From JBKHHU01 sp046539045 (GTDB lineage Bacteria; Planctomycetota; Phycisphaerae; SM23-33), in NCBI GenBank assembly GCA_046539045.1, contig JBKHHU010000147.1, forward strand, positions 1 to 9,154: a stretch of DNA of 9,154 nucleotides, read 5' to 3'. Shown here one piece after another: positions 1-6,937 of the stretch. A program made the position numbers and the translations under genes. Numbering within the stretch: the first letter of the stretch is position 1; the number at the start of each line of letters is the position of its first letter. Below the pieces are notes generated by a model, which saw only the letters and a list, made by a program, of their open reading frames with translations, ran no database searches and was not told where the DNA came from.

Positions 1-412
1 AAATCCTGAAACCGGGCGAGAAGCCCAGTTTGGAAGATTGAGGACCGCCTGCCGCGACTCCAGCGAGGCGGGTTTCTTGGCGTATCCGCTTTGCGAGCGG
101 TCCCGGACGCCGCTGATCCGCACGCGGTCCCGGCGTTGGGTGGCTTGCGATCCAGAACGGCGATGAGCGTGCGTCCTCGCACGTCAGCCGCTGAACGGCT
201 GTGCCCGACTCGAACGCAACTTCCGCCTCTTCGGCGTCCATCGGTTCATCGAACACCACGTGCAATTCGTTCGATTTCCGGGTTCCAGATCACCCAGCCA
301 GGACGTCGGATACCGGTCCGTGTGCTTGTCGAACGTCAGCCGGACCGGCTTGCCGCTGAGCATCAGCGTGTCAGGATCGACCGGCACGACGCGCACGTCT
401 CCGGCAGACGCT
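1..412 (-). pseudogene. Frame-disrupted coding-like stretch, runs off left edge
   Basis: No intact gene is visible here, but the minus strand carries coding-like codons in two successive frames. A frame that can start at a GTG at 387 (GGAG at 399-402, 26 nt after the stress-protein stop) gives VPVDPDTLMLSGKPVRLTFD and continues to about position 290 with a strong G/C third-position bias. That frame then loses its character and ends at a TGA at 184-186. The frame shifted by -1 opens at 289 and stays open to the window edge, beginning with sequence such as ELHVVFDEPMDAEEAEVAFE, again G/C-biased at first. The simplest reading is one gene interrupted by an indel near 266-290, either a real pseudogene or an assembly error. 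No canonical slippery heptamer is visible. I do not recognise the family. Below about position 130 it is unclear which frame, if any, is coding. Confidence 0.35.
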
Positions 413-910
413 TTACGCGGAGCTGACGTCCTTGGCGTTATGATCCTTGAGGATGCCCTTGACGGTGTCCTCATCGTCGGTGTCTTCGGTATCGACCGCG
501 ACGATGACCGAACCCTTATCCAGCGCATCTTCGAAGTGTTTGACCTCGTGTTCGGTGAACCCCAGGCCGATGAGCCCGCCAAGCACGCCACCGGTGATGG
601 CCCCGGCGCCCGCGCCGGTAAAGGCAGCAACCAGCGGACCCGCAACGACCAGACCCGCCCCGCCTGTGGCGAGCGTACCTACGGCAGTGAGACCGGCGAT
701 GATCGCACCGGCAGCTGCACCGATTCCCCCGCCGACAGCGGTCCCTTCGGCCCCCTTGGTCTGTTTCTCCACGGCCAGCGACTTCTTGGCTGTCTCCTCC
801 GTGGCCAGCACGCTGATCCGGTTGTCGGCGACACCCTTGGCCACCAGTGCGTCGACGGCCGCCGTGGCGTCAATCCCGCGTTCGAAAATGCCTGCGATTG
901 CTTTACTCAT
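413..910 (-). CDS. General-stress-protein-like (YflT/GSP17M type) glycine-zipper protein
   Basis: This is a 165-residue protein. The start is ATG at 910, chosen because AGGAG lies 8 nt upstream; a longer in-frame reading to 955 has no such support. The N-terminal part (about 1-40, MSKAIAGIFERGIDATAAVD onward) resembles the fold of the general stress protein 17M/YflT family, with a short beta strand, a helix of the type DALVAKGV and then NRISVLA. Residues 57-117 are an uninterrupted Gly/Ala-rich hydrophobic stretch with many GxxxG-type steps (GGGIGAAAGA, GAGAGAITGGVLGGLIG), like the glycine-zipper segments of this family. The C-terminal part (118-165, FTEHEVKHFEDALDKGSVIV) matches the usual ending, in which an E-x-x-x-x-[FY]-E helix precedes a GxVxVxV strand, followed here by an acidic run DTEDTDDED. 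The biochemical function of the family is not established; stress association and membrane insertion are inferences. A frame-disrupted reading frame begins 26 nt downstream on the same strand. Confidence 0.8.
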   Translation of the reverse strand: MSKAIAGIFERGIDATAAVDALVAKGVADNRISVLATEETAKKSLAVEKQTKGAEGTAVGGGIGAAAGAIIAGLTAVGTLATGGAGLVVAGPLVAAFTGAGAGAITGGVLGGLIGLGFTEHEVKHFEDALDKGSVIVAVDTEDTDDEDTVKGILKDHNAKDVSSA

Positions 911-1156
911 GGATGTGTCTCCTATGTAAGCCTTGAGCTGAGCGGGCGCACCCACTGCACCCGTAGGTATGGTAGCGGCGTGTAGGACTGCGTTCCTCCA
1001 AAAAGATTCGCACCGACAGACCCTACCGCGACGACACCGCCCTGGACGCCCAGTGGACCCGCTTGCTCTTCTCGCTTCCAGAGGGTAGTCTCTCCGGTCA
1101 CGATTTATCCTGTTCTATGTCCGTGGTCCGCAGACGCGGCTGCGAGGAAGTGAACT

Positions 1157-2632
1157 ATGGTGCGCTACAACATCGTCGATTTCGGTGCCGTCGGGGACGG
1201 CGAGAGGCTCAACACGAAGGCGTTTAGCGACGCGATCGCCAAGGCGGCGGTCCATGGCGGGACCGTTCACGTTCCGGCTGGGACGTTTCTCACCGGCACC
1301 ATCGAGCTGAAGAGTCACGTGACGCTGGAACTGGCCCAAGGCGCCAAGATTCTCGGCTCGCCGGACCTGGAAGACTACTCCGCCCACAGTTGGGGCCACC
1401 ACGACGATCGCCTGCCGTATCACTTGATCTTCGCCGAGGACGCGCACCACGTGGTTATCACCGGCGAGGGCGAGATCAACGGCAATGGAAAGCACTTCCA
1501 GGAGCCCGAGCGGCAGCACGAGTGGGCGTTCTATCGCGAGATCCCGATGAGGCCGACGCCGATGGTCGAGATTTCCCGCTGCACGGATGTGCGAATCGAG
1601 AACGTGCACATGAAGGACCCCGGCGGGTGGACGCTGCACCTGCACGACTGCGACCGGGCGGTGATCCATGGAATCACGATCAACAATTCGCTCTTCTGGC
1701 CGAACAGCGACGGGATCGACCTGACCGGCTGTCACGATACGATGATCAGCGATTGCTTCATCCACACCGGTGACGACGCGATCGCGCTGAAAACCACCGA
1801 CGACAGCCGCTCCTGCGAGCACATCACCGTGACCAACTGCGTGCTGGAGACGAGTTGTGCTGCCTTGCGTCTCGGGTTCGAGTCCGACCAGGATTTCCTG
1901 AACTGCAGCTTCAGCAACATCACGATCAAGAACTGCTCGCGGGGGATCGACCTGGTGACCTTCGCCGGCGGGGATATTCGGAACATCACCTTCACGAACA
2001 TCGTCGGCCGGTGCATGAGCGGGTGGTTGTTCGATCGGCCGATCGAGCTGTACGCGAGCATCGCGACTGATCCGTACAAGTGCCGCATCCCCGAGCACCC
2101 GAACTGCGGGAAAACCTATCCGGACCGCCCTGCCGGTACGATCAGCGGGATCACGATCAGCAATCTGGACATCGAGACCTGCGGGCGGATGATGTTCGCC
2201 GCGGCAGAGGGCGCGACCGCCGAGGACATCACGCTGGATCACGTCCGCCTGCGGTATCCGATGATCGAAGATCCCGAGCCGATCGGGCGGAACGTCGGGA
2301 GCACGAGCTTCTATCTGGAATTCGACGACCTCCGAGCCGCCCGCGCGGCGATGGTGGCCGAGAACATTCAGGACCTCCGCATCAGCGACTACCGCATCGC
2401 CTGGCCGGACTACCCGGTGGATCCGAACCGGGTGGAACTGCTCCGGAGCCCCAACCGCCGGCCGAACCCGTATTTTGACGACCTGGAGAAAGTCATCAGC
2501 GGCGCCGCGGCCCCGGCTTTCAGCGCCGTCTGGGCCCGCAACGTGCAAGGCCGGCTGGACACCCGCGGCCTGAAGGCCTCCGAGAGCGACGCCGAAACCG
2601 TCGTGACGGAGGAGTGCGATCTGGAGATGTGA
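1157..2632 (+). CDS. Divergent GH28-family / pectate-lyase-3-like right-handed beta-helix protein
   Basis: This is a 491-residue protein with GAGGA about 8 nt before the ATG. The N-terminus (YNIVDFGAVGDGERLNTKAF, residues 4-23) is the classic opening of polygalacturonase-like (GH28) and pectate_lyase_3 beta-helix proteins. The middle is made of short repeating strands rich in I-T-I-x-N, typical of parallel beta-helix coils (for example VTNCVL, FSNITIKNCS, RNITFTNI). Two GH28 catalytic motifs are recognisable: N183-S184-D185-G-I-D in place of NTDGID, and G205-D206-D207. The third, GHG, is absent; the equivalent position reads CAALRLGFES (234-243). The RIK motif is replaced by RGIDL (262-266). 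There is no signal peptide, so the protein should be cytoplasmic unless exported some other way. The family hydrolyses polyuronide or rhamnogalacturonan-type glycosides. The substrate here cannot be read, and the altered site may mean a different glycosidase activity or none. It stands alone on the plus strand and is followed by a strong hairpin terminator. Confidence 0.88.
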   Translation: MVRYNIVDFGAVGDGERLNTKAFSDAIAKAAVHGGTVHVPAGTFLTGTIELKSHVTLELAQGAKILGSPDLEDYSAHSWGHHDDRLPYHLIFAEDAHHVVITGEGEINGNGKHFQEPERQHEWAFYREIPMRPTPMVEISRCTDVRIENVHMKDPGGWTLHLHDCDRAVIHGITINNSLFWPNSDGIDLTGCHDTMISDCFIHTGDDAIALKTTDDSRSCEHITVTNCVLETSCAALRLGFESDQDFLNCSFSNITIKNCSRGIDLVTFAGGDIRNITFTNIVGRCMSGWLFDRPIELYASIATDPYKCRIPEHPNCGKTYPDRPAGTISGITISNLDIETCGRMMFAAAEGATAEDITLDHVRLRYPMIEDPEPIGRNVGSTSFYLEFDDLRAARAAMVAENIQDLRISDYRIAWPDYPVDPNRVELLRSPNRRPNPYFDDLEKVISGAAAPAFSAVWARNVQGRLDTRGLKASESDAETVVTEECDLEM

Positions 2633-2641
2633 GATCGGGCC

Positions 2642-2830
2642 GGGTTGATGCTCACACAGAGACTCAGAGAAACAGAGATTTCGTTCTCTGTGGTTGGCGG
2701 GTCTCCCGACCCGCCAACGGAGCAGGTCATACGGAAGGGAAAATGAGGAAGGGTGGTGGGTCGGGAGGCCCACCACCCTTTTCAGAACCAACTATTCTTC
2801 TCTGTTTCGCTGGGCCTCTGTGTGTCAACC
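2642..2830. repeat. MITE-like palindromic intergenic element
   Basis: The spacer between the GH28-like gene and aroC is built of inverted repeats. The outer arms at 2642-2678 and 2799-2830 match each other on opposite strands; their 26-nt cores (2653-2678 and 2799-2824) differ at 3 positions and both continue outward into GGTTGA. Inside lie three hairpins: ACAGAGA/TCTCTGT at 2672-2691 with a 6-nt loop, a perfect 10-bp stem GTTGGCGGGT/ACCCGCCAAC at 2693-2718 with a 6-nt loop, and a perfect 10-bp stem at 2751-2778. No open reading frame of interest lies within it. A nearly identical third arm is found at 4741-4777. The structure resembles a miniature inverted-repeat element or composite REP-like repeat; mobility is an inference. 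Confidence 0.7.
2751..2782 (+). terminator. Rho-independent terminator, probably bidirectional
   Basis: A perfect 10-bp stem, GGGTGGTGGG (2751-2760) with CCCACCACCC (2769-2778), encloses the 8-nt loop TCGGGAGG and is followed by TTTT (2779-2782). It sits between two convergent genes, 119 nt after the GH28-like stop and 66 nt beyond the aroC stop. The minus-strand side of the stem is followed by a less perfect T-rich run, so it could stop transcripts from both sides. It is also part of the larger palindromic element. Confidence 0.75.
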
Positions 2831-2847
2831 ACCGGCGTTCCGATGGC

Positions 2848-3903
2848 TCACCCGTGCAGGGCTGCCTGGCGTTTGAAGTGGTCTTCCAGCACCAGGGCGG
2901 TCATGGCCTCGATCACCGGGACGATTCTCGGGCAGATGCACGGGTCGTGCCTGCCTTCGGTGACGATCTCCGCGGCCTTGCCGTCGACGCCGACGGTCTT
3001 CTGCGGAATCGTGATGCTGCTGGTCGGCTTGACCGGCACGCGGAACACCAGCTCCGCGCCGGTGCTGATCCCACCGAGGACCCCGCCTGCATGGTTCGTG
3101 ATGAAGCCGTCCTCGTCCATCCAATCGTTGTGCTCGCTGCCGCGCATGTCTGCCGCCGCGAAACCCTTCCCGAACTCGATGCCCTTGACCGCACCGACGC
3201 TCAGCATCGCGCGGGCCAGCTCCGCATCCAGCTTGTCGAACACCGGCTCGCCCAGCCCCGCAGGCAATCCGCTCACCCGACACTCCACGACCCCACCCAC
3301 GCTGTCGCCCTCGTCGCGCGCCGCCCGGGCACGAGCGAGCATTTTCTCCGCGGCCGCCGCGTCGCAGGCGCGCATCAGGTTCTTCTCAATCACATCGTAG
3401 TCGCGCGTCTCGCACCCGATCCCCGCCGCCCTCAGTGTGTACGCGACGATCTGCACACCCCGACCTTCCAGCAGCTTCCGGGCGATGGCACCCGCCGCCA
3501 CCCTGCCCGCTGTCTCGCGACCGGACGCCCTGCCGGACCCGCGGTAATCGCGCCGGCCGTACTTCTGCAGGTAGGTGTAATCCGCGTGGCCGGGACGGAA
3601 GAGCTTCTTGATCTCGTCGTACGCGCTGGACCGGGCGTCCTTGTTGTACAGGACCATCATCACCGGGGTGCCTGTGGTCTTGCCTTCGAACACACCGCTC
3701 ATGATGTGCACGATGTCCGGCTCGGCCCGCGGGGTGGTGATGTCGCTCTGGCCGGGTTTGCGGCGGTTCAGTTGCACCTGGATTTCCTGCTCGGAAATCT
3801 CCAGACCCGGTGTGACCCCGTCCACCACAACCCCACCGGCCCCACCGTGCGACTCGCCGAAGGTCGTGATCCGAAACACATGTCCGAAACTGCTGCCAGC
3901 CAT
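2848..3903 (-). CDS. aroC: Chorismate synthase
   Basis: This 351-residue protein catalyses the last shikimate-pathway step, the trans-1,4 elimination of phosphate from 5-enolpyruvylshikimate 3-phosphate to give chorismate; the family needs reduced FMN and is cytoplasmic. The three family signatures are intact: GESHG at 16-20, RGSGRASGRETAGRVAAGA at 121-139, and RHDPCICPRIVPVIEAM from residue 318. RPGHADYTY (103-111) and NHAGGVLGGIS (270-280) are also as expected. The length is normal for the family. The ATG at 3903 has GGAAGG 6 nt upstream and gives the standard N-terminus. It lies 27 nt downstream of the shikimate kinase homologue on the same strand, which suggests one transcript. The 3' end faces the palindromic element and terminator at 2751-2782. 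Confidence 0.97.
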   Translation of the reverse strand: MAGSSFGHVFRITTFGESHGGAGGVVVDGVTPGLEISEQEIQVQLNRRKPGQSDITTPRAEPDIVHIMSGVFEGKTTGTPVMMVLYNKDARSSAYDEIKKLFRPGHADYTYLQKYGRRDYRGSGRASGRETAGRVAAGAIARKLLEGRGVQIVAYTLRAAGIGCETRDYDVIEKNLMRACDAAAAEKMLARARAARDEGDSVGGVVECRVSGLPAGLGEPVFDKLDAELARAMLSVGAVKGIEFGKGFAAADMRGSEHNDWMDEDGFITNHAGGVLGGISTGAELVFRVPVKPTSSITIPQKTVGVDGKAAEIVTEGRHDPCICPRIVPVIEAMTALVLEDHFKRQAALHG

Positions 3904-3930
3904 CCTCTGCCTTCCGTCTGTTCTCGCTTG

Positions 3931-4536
3931 CTAGTGCCCGCCGCATCCGCCACAGTGCCCGCAACTGCCGCAGCCGTCGGTTCCGCCGATCATCGCTACG
4001 AACGCATCAACCGTGCTGCGGACGGTACCGACGGCCTCTTCCGGGTCGAGCCCGTCGAGGTTCACCGTCACCTGCGCCAGCGACTCATACGCCTCCCGCC
4101 GCTGCTCGTAGAGCTCCATGAACGACTCTTCAGGCCGGTCGGCGTCCAGGAACGGCGGGATCCCACCGGCTTGGACGCGTTGCCACAGCGTCTCCGGATC
4201 GACCTGCAGGTAGACGATCAGACCAAGGTGAGGCAGCATCTCGCGGACGCGCGGGTTCAAAGCTGTCCGACCGCCCAGACCGATCACCGAAGGCCCGTCG
4301 CAATTCATCAGCACCTTCTGCAATTCGATGACCGCGTTGGCTTCCAGGTCGGCGAAATACTCCGCGCCATGTTCCCGGAAGATCGATCGCACGCTTTTCG
4401 GCGTGCCGGTTCTCTCGGCGTACAGCACTTGGATCAGGTCGTCGACATCAAAAAACGGGCTCTCGTCGGCATCGGCCAGGCCGGTACCGATCGTCGTCTT
4501 CCCGCAATGCTTCATTCCGATCAAAACGATATTCAT
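3931..4536 (-). CDS. aroK: Shikimate kinase homologue with Cys/His-rich C-terminal tail
   Basis: This 201-residue P-loop kinase should phosphorylate shikimate at the 3-hydroxyl with ATP. Visible family features are the Walker A GMKHCGKT (7-14), the D30-V-D32 pair in FFDVDD that matches the substrate-binding DxD, F53-R54-E-x-G for the shikimate-binding Arg, and a late RREAYESLAQVTVNLDG segment like the family's R-x-x-Y-x-x-x-A ending. The usual GGG is G88-G89-R90. Most shikimate kinases end near residue 170-180; this one continues to GCGSCGHCGGCGGH (188-201), a CxxCxxCxxC spacing with two His. The start at 4536 gives the standard N-terminus but has no clear ribosome binding site. An in-frame ATG at 4548 (MICP added) with a nearby GAGAG is an alternative. 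The gene is immediately upstream of aroC. A related small-molecule kinase is possible, but the neighbour favours shikimate. Confidence 0.85.
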   Translation of the reverse strand: MNIVLIGMKHCGKTTIGTGLADADESPFFDVDDLIQVLYAERTGTPKSVRSIFREHGAEYFADLEANAVIELQKVLMNCDGPSVIGLGGRTALNPRVREMLPHLGLIVYLQVDPETLWQRVQAGGIPPFLDADRPEESFMELYEQRREAYESLAQVTVNLDGLDPEEAVGTVRSTVDAFVAMIGGTDGCGSCGHCGGCGGH

Positions 4537-4569
4537 GGGGCAAATCATACTCTCAATATGGACGGGTCG

Positions 4570-4612
4570 TCCACGAATTACACGAATTGGCACGAATTGC
4601 TGGCTGACGCCG
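4570..4612 (+). repeat. CACGAATT trimer with GGCTGACGCCG tail
   Basis: Three copies of CACGAATT begin at 4572, 4581 and 4591, a period of 9-10 bp, and are followed at 4601-4612 by TGGCTGACGCCG. The same tail follows a different trimer at 4655-4680 and a decayed copy at 7471-7512, so trimer plus tail appears to be the repeating unit. It lies in the spacer between the ABC-F gene and the shikimate kinase gene. Confidence 0.8.
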
Positions 4613-4652
4613 CGAAGGGAGTCCCGTCGCTCGACACAGCAAACGGCCTGAG

Positions 4653-4694
4653 TCCACAGATTACACAGATTCCTCAGATTTATGGCTGACGCCG
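4653..4694 (+). repeat. CACAGATT trimer with the same GGCTGACGCCG tail
   Basis: CACAGATT occurs at 4655-4662 and 4664-4671, and CTCAGATT at 4673-4680, all with a 9-bp period. They are followed by TGGCTGACGCCG at 4683-4694, identical to the tail of the CACGAATT trimer 80 bp to the left. The two trimers differ at fixed positions of the unit but share its layout. Confidence 0.8.
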
Positions 4695-4740
4695 TACCGC
4701 GGCACAGCGCAAACAAGTAAACTGAAAATCATCAAGCTTC

Positions 4741-4777
4741 TCTCTGTCTCTCTGAATCTCTGTGTGAGCATCAACCC
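4741..4777 (-). repeat. Single arm of the 2642-2830 palindromic element
   Basis: Read on the minus strand, these 37 nt match the left arm at 2642-2678 with about 2 differences, including the GGGTTGATGCTC start and the CAGAGA-rich remainder. No second arm or internal hairpin accompanies it. It lies just downstream of the ABC-F stop codon. Relative to the arm at 2642 it is inverted, so the two bracket aroC and the shikimate kinase gene. Confidence 0.7.
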
Positions 4778-4799
4778 CGCGTCGAACTGCTCCGCCCTC

Positions 4800-6746
4800 T
4801 CAGCCGGGTGTGGCTTCCAGCTGCTCGCCGAGTTGCTCCCATTCCTCCATCAACTCGTGGAGGCGGGTCTGCTTCTGCTGGTACTCCTTGCCGATTCTCT
4901 CGACGGCACCCACATCGCCGGCTTCGGACGCCTCGGAAACCTTCTCGTTCAACGTGTCGAGATCCTCTTCCAGCTGGACGATCTGCTCTTCCAGTTCGTC
5001 GTGCCGGCGCTGCATGCGCTCCATCTCTCGCTTGCGTTTCTTGGTCTGCTCGTAGTTTTCGTGTCGCTCCCGCCGCTCCTGCACGGCCTGCTTCGCATCG
5101 GCCCCAGCCGCCTCCGCCTCGGCAGCGATGCGTCGCTCCGCCCGCTCGGATCGCCACTGCAGGTACTTCTCCCAGCCGCCGTGAAGAACGTGCAACAGAC
5201 CGCCCTCGATAGCCCAGATGTGGCTGGCGACCGCCTGCACGAGATAGCGGTCGTGGCTGACGAAAACGATGGTTCCGTCGAATTCATCCAGTGTTTCCTG
5301 CAGCGTCTCGCGGCTCGGCAGGTCCAGGTGGTTGGTCGGTTCATCCAGCATCAGCAGGTTTCCCCGCATCAGCGCCAGTTCGGCAAGGATCACCCGCGAC
5401 CGCTGCCCGCCGGACAGCTCACTGATCTTCTTCAGCGCATCGTCCCCGCTGAACAGCATCGCCCCCAGCGCATCCCGCACCTCGTCGCGGTTGCAGCCGG
5501 TCGCTTTCTGCACCGCGTGCAGCACCGTATCGTGCGGCTGGAGCTCATCGTGGGCCTGAGACAGGTAGCCCACGTCGACGTTCGTGCCGAACTTCATGTC
5601 CCCGTCCAGCGAGTCCAGCCGCCCCAAGAGCGTCTTGAGCAGCGTTGTCTTGCCGACGCCGTTCCCGCCCACAATGGCGATCCGCTGCCCGCGAAGCACG
5701 CGAATGTCCTCGCAGGTCGCCAGCGGGTTGTCCTGTTCATAGCCGATCGTCAGTTCGCTGCTGTTGAGTACCACCTGCCCGCTGGGACGCCGGGGCGTGA
5801 GGGTCAGGTGGATTTCTGCCGGCCTCTGCGGTTTTGGAATCGCGTTAAGTTTCAGGAACCGCTCGAGCTTGGTCCGGCGGCCTTGGGCTTCCTTGGTTCG
5901 CTGGCCGGCGAGATTGCGGCGGATGAATTCCTCGGTGCGGGCGACGTACTCCTGCTGGGCCTCGTACTGCTTCATCCGCTCGGCAAAGCGCTCCTCGCGT
6001 TGCCGGACGTAGGCGGAGTAGTTGCCCTTGTAGCATTCCAGCGAGGCGAACGCGACCTCCCACGTGCGATTGGTCACGCGGTTCAGGAAATACCGGTCGT
6101 GCGAGACGACCACCAGCGATCCCCGGAACTCCGCCAGGTAACGTTCGAGCCACTCCACCGCATCCAGATCCAGGTGGTTGGTCGGTTCGTCCAGCAGGAG
6201 CACTTCGGGCTCTTCCAGCAGCAGCTGGGCAAGCAGGGCGCGGGTCCGCTGCCCTCCGGACAGCTCCGCCATCGGCTGGGCGAACTGTTCCGGAGAGAAT
6301 CCCAGGCCCGTCAGCGTGTTGTGGATGCGGGTGTGGTAATCGTAGCCGCCTTCGGTCTCGAACTTCGTCTGCAGCTGTCCGTAGCGGTTCAGCAGCGACT
6401 CATCTTCCGCCCGGTCGCTCAGCGCGTCAGCCAGTTCCGCCAGCTCCTGCTCGACGTCCTGCAGTTCGGCGAACGCGTCCAGGCAGCAGTCGTGCAGGCT
6501 CCGGTCGCTCAATGCTGCCGGCGGGTCCTGCGGGAGGTACCCGATCCGCAACCCCTTGCGCCGCTGGATATCGCCGGAGGTCGCAACGAGGTCTTCGCAC
6601 AGAATCCGCAGCAGCGTGCTCTTGCCCTGCCCGTTCGGGCCGACGAGTCCCACGCGGTCGTCCGGTGCGAGCGTGAACCGCACGTTCTCCAGTACCGGCT
6701 CGGCGCCGTACAGCTTGGAAACCTGTTGTCCGACAATCAACGACAT
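4800..6746 (-). CDS. ABC-F family ATP-binding protein (Uup/EttA-like, ribosome-associated)
   Basis: This 648-residue protein has two ABC ATPase domains and no membrane domain, the ABC-F architecture. Domain 1 has Walker A GPNGQGKST (36-44), LSGGQ (162-166), Walker B LLLDEPTNHLD with catalytic Glu 187, and SHDR with His 216. A charged helical linker (about 245-300, including VARTEEFIRRNLAGQRTKEA) corresponds to the P-site tRNA interaction motif region. Domain 2 has GGNGVGKTT (360-368), LSGGQ (444-448) and Glu 469 in LDEPTNHLD. Both sites look catalytically complete. The C-terminal 115 residues are a strongly charged coiled coil, which favours Uup- or YheS-like relatives over EttA. Characterised members act on the ribosome, relieving stalling or protecting it from antibiotics; which applies here is not readable. 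The ATG at 6746 gives the canonical MSLIVGQQVSKLYG start, although AGGAG lies a long 13 nt upstream. A GTG at 6782 would add 12 residues. The gene is divergent from the acetyltransferase at 6938. Confidence 0.93.
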   Translation of the reverse strand: MSLIVGQQVSKLYGAEPVLENVRFTLAPDDRVGLVGPNGQGKSTLLRILCEDLVATSGDIQRRKGLRIGYLPQDPPAALSDRSLHDCCLDAFAELQDVEQELAELADALSDRAEDESLLNRYGQLQTKFETEGGYDYHTRIHNTLTGLGFSPEQFAQPMAELSGGQRTRALLAQLLLEEPEVLLLDEPTNHLDLDAVEWLERYLAEFRGSLVVVSHDRYFLNRVTNRTWEVAFASLECYKGNYSAYVRQREERFAERMKQYEAQQEYVARTEEFIRRNLAGQRTKEAQGRRTKLERFLKLNAIPKPQRPAEIHLTLTPRRPSGQVVLNSSELTIGYEQDNPLATCEDIRVLRGQRIAIVGGNGVGKTTLLKTLLGRLDSLDGDMKFGTNVDVGYLSQAHDELQPHDTVLHAVQKATGCNRDEVRDALGAMLFSGDDALKKISELSGGQRSRVILAELALMRGNLLMLDEPTNHLDLPSRETLQETLDEFDGTIVFVSHDRYLVQAVASHIWAIEGGLLHVLHGGWEKYLQWRSERAERRIAAEAEAAGADAKQAVQERRERHENYEQTKKRKREMERMQRRHDELEEQIVQLEEDLDTLNEKVSEASEAGDVGAVERIGKEYQQKQTRLHELMEEWEQLGEQLEATPG

Positions 6747-6937
6747 CGTGTGCCTGACGCTCCTGTCATATAGGGGATGCACCCGCCGGATCCGGCTCGG
6801 CGGGGCTGGGGGCCGCCCATTATGTCGGAAAACGTCCGCCCGGCGAAATGGAAATTCTGCGGTGTGTCGGGATTTCGCGCCATCCCACCGGCAACCTCTG
6901 CGGTATCATCAGTGTCGGAATGATGGGAGGCCTCTTG

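Noticed and set aside
260..985. Plus-strand reading frame across the stress-protein gene
   Set aside because: The minus strand has a ribosome binding site and the Gly/Ala pattern of a known family; the plus frame has neither.
970..1010. GGAAC motif upstream of the stress-protein gene as an ECF-type -35 box
   Set aside because: No matching -10 box is seen at the expected spacing, so the promoter cannot be supported.
1115..2791. Long minus-strand reading frame antisense to the GH28-like gene
   Set aside because: It mirrors a well-supported beta-helix gene in high-GC DNA, is Arg/Pro/Val/Asp-rich with no recognisable motif, and covers the terminator hairpin.
2614..4689. Very long plus-strand reading frame across aroC and the kinase
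   Set aside because: The opposite strand encodes two recognisable enzymes with all signatures, and this frame has no domain character. Its length is a GC-bias artefact.
4570..4694. Possible CRISPR array
   Set aside because: The repeat units are only 8 bp, with 1-2-bp spacing and no unique spacers of usual length, and no cas gene is present.
4764..6773. Long plus-strand reading frame antisense to the ABC-F gene
   Set aside because: The minus strand has two complete ATPase domains; the plus frame is an antisense shadow rich in Leu, Val, Arg and Gln.
6784..6804. CCGCCG...CGGCGG inverted repeat containing CCGGATCCGG in the ABC-F/acetyltransferase spacer
   Set aside because: It is short and expected in GC-rich DNA, with no T-run and no promoter placement that would make it a convincing terminator or operator.
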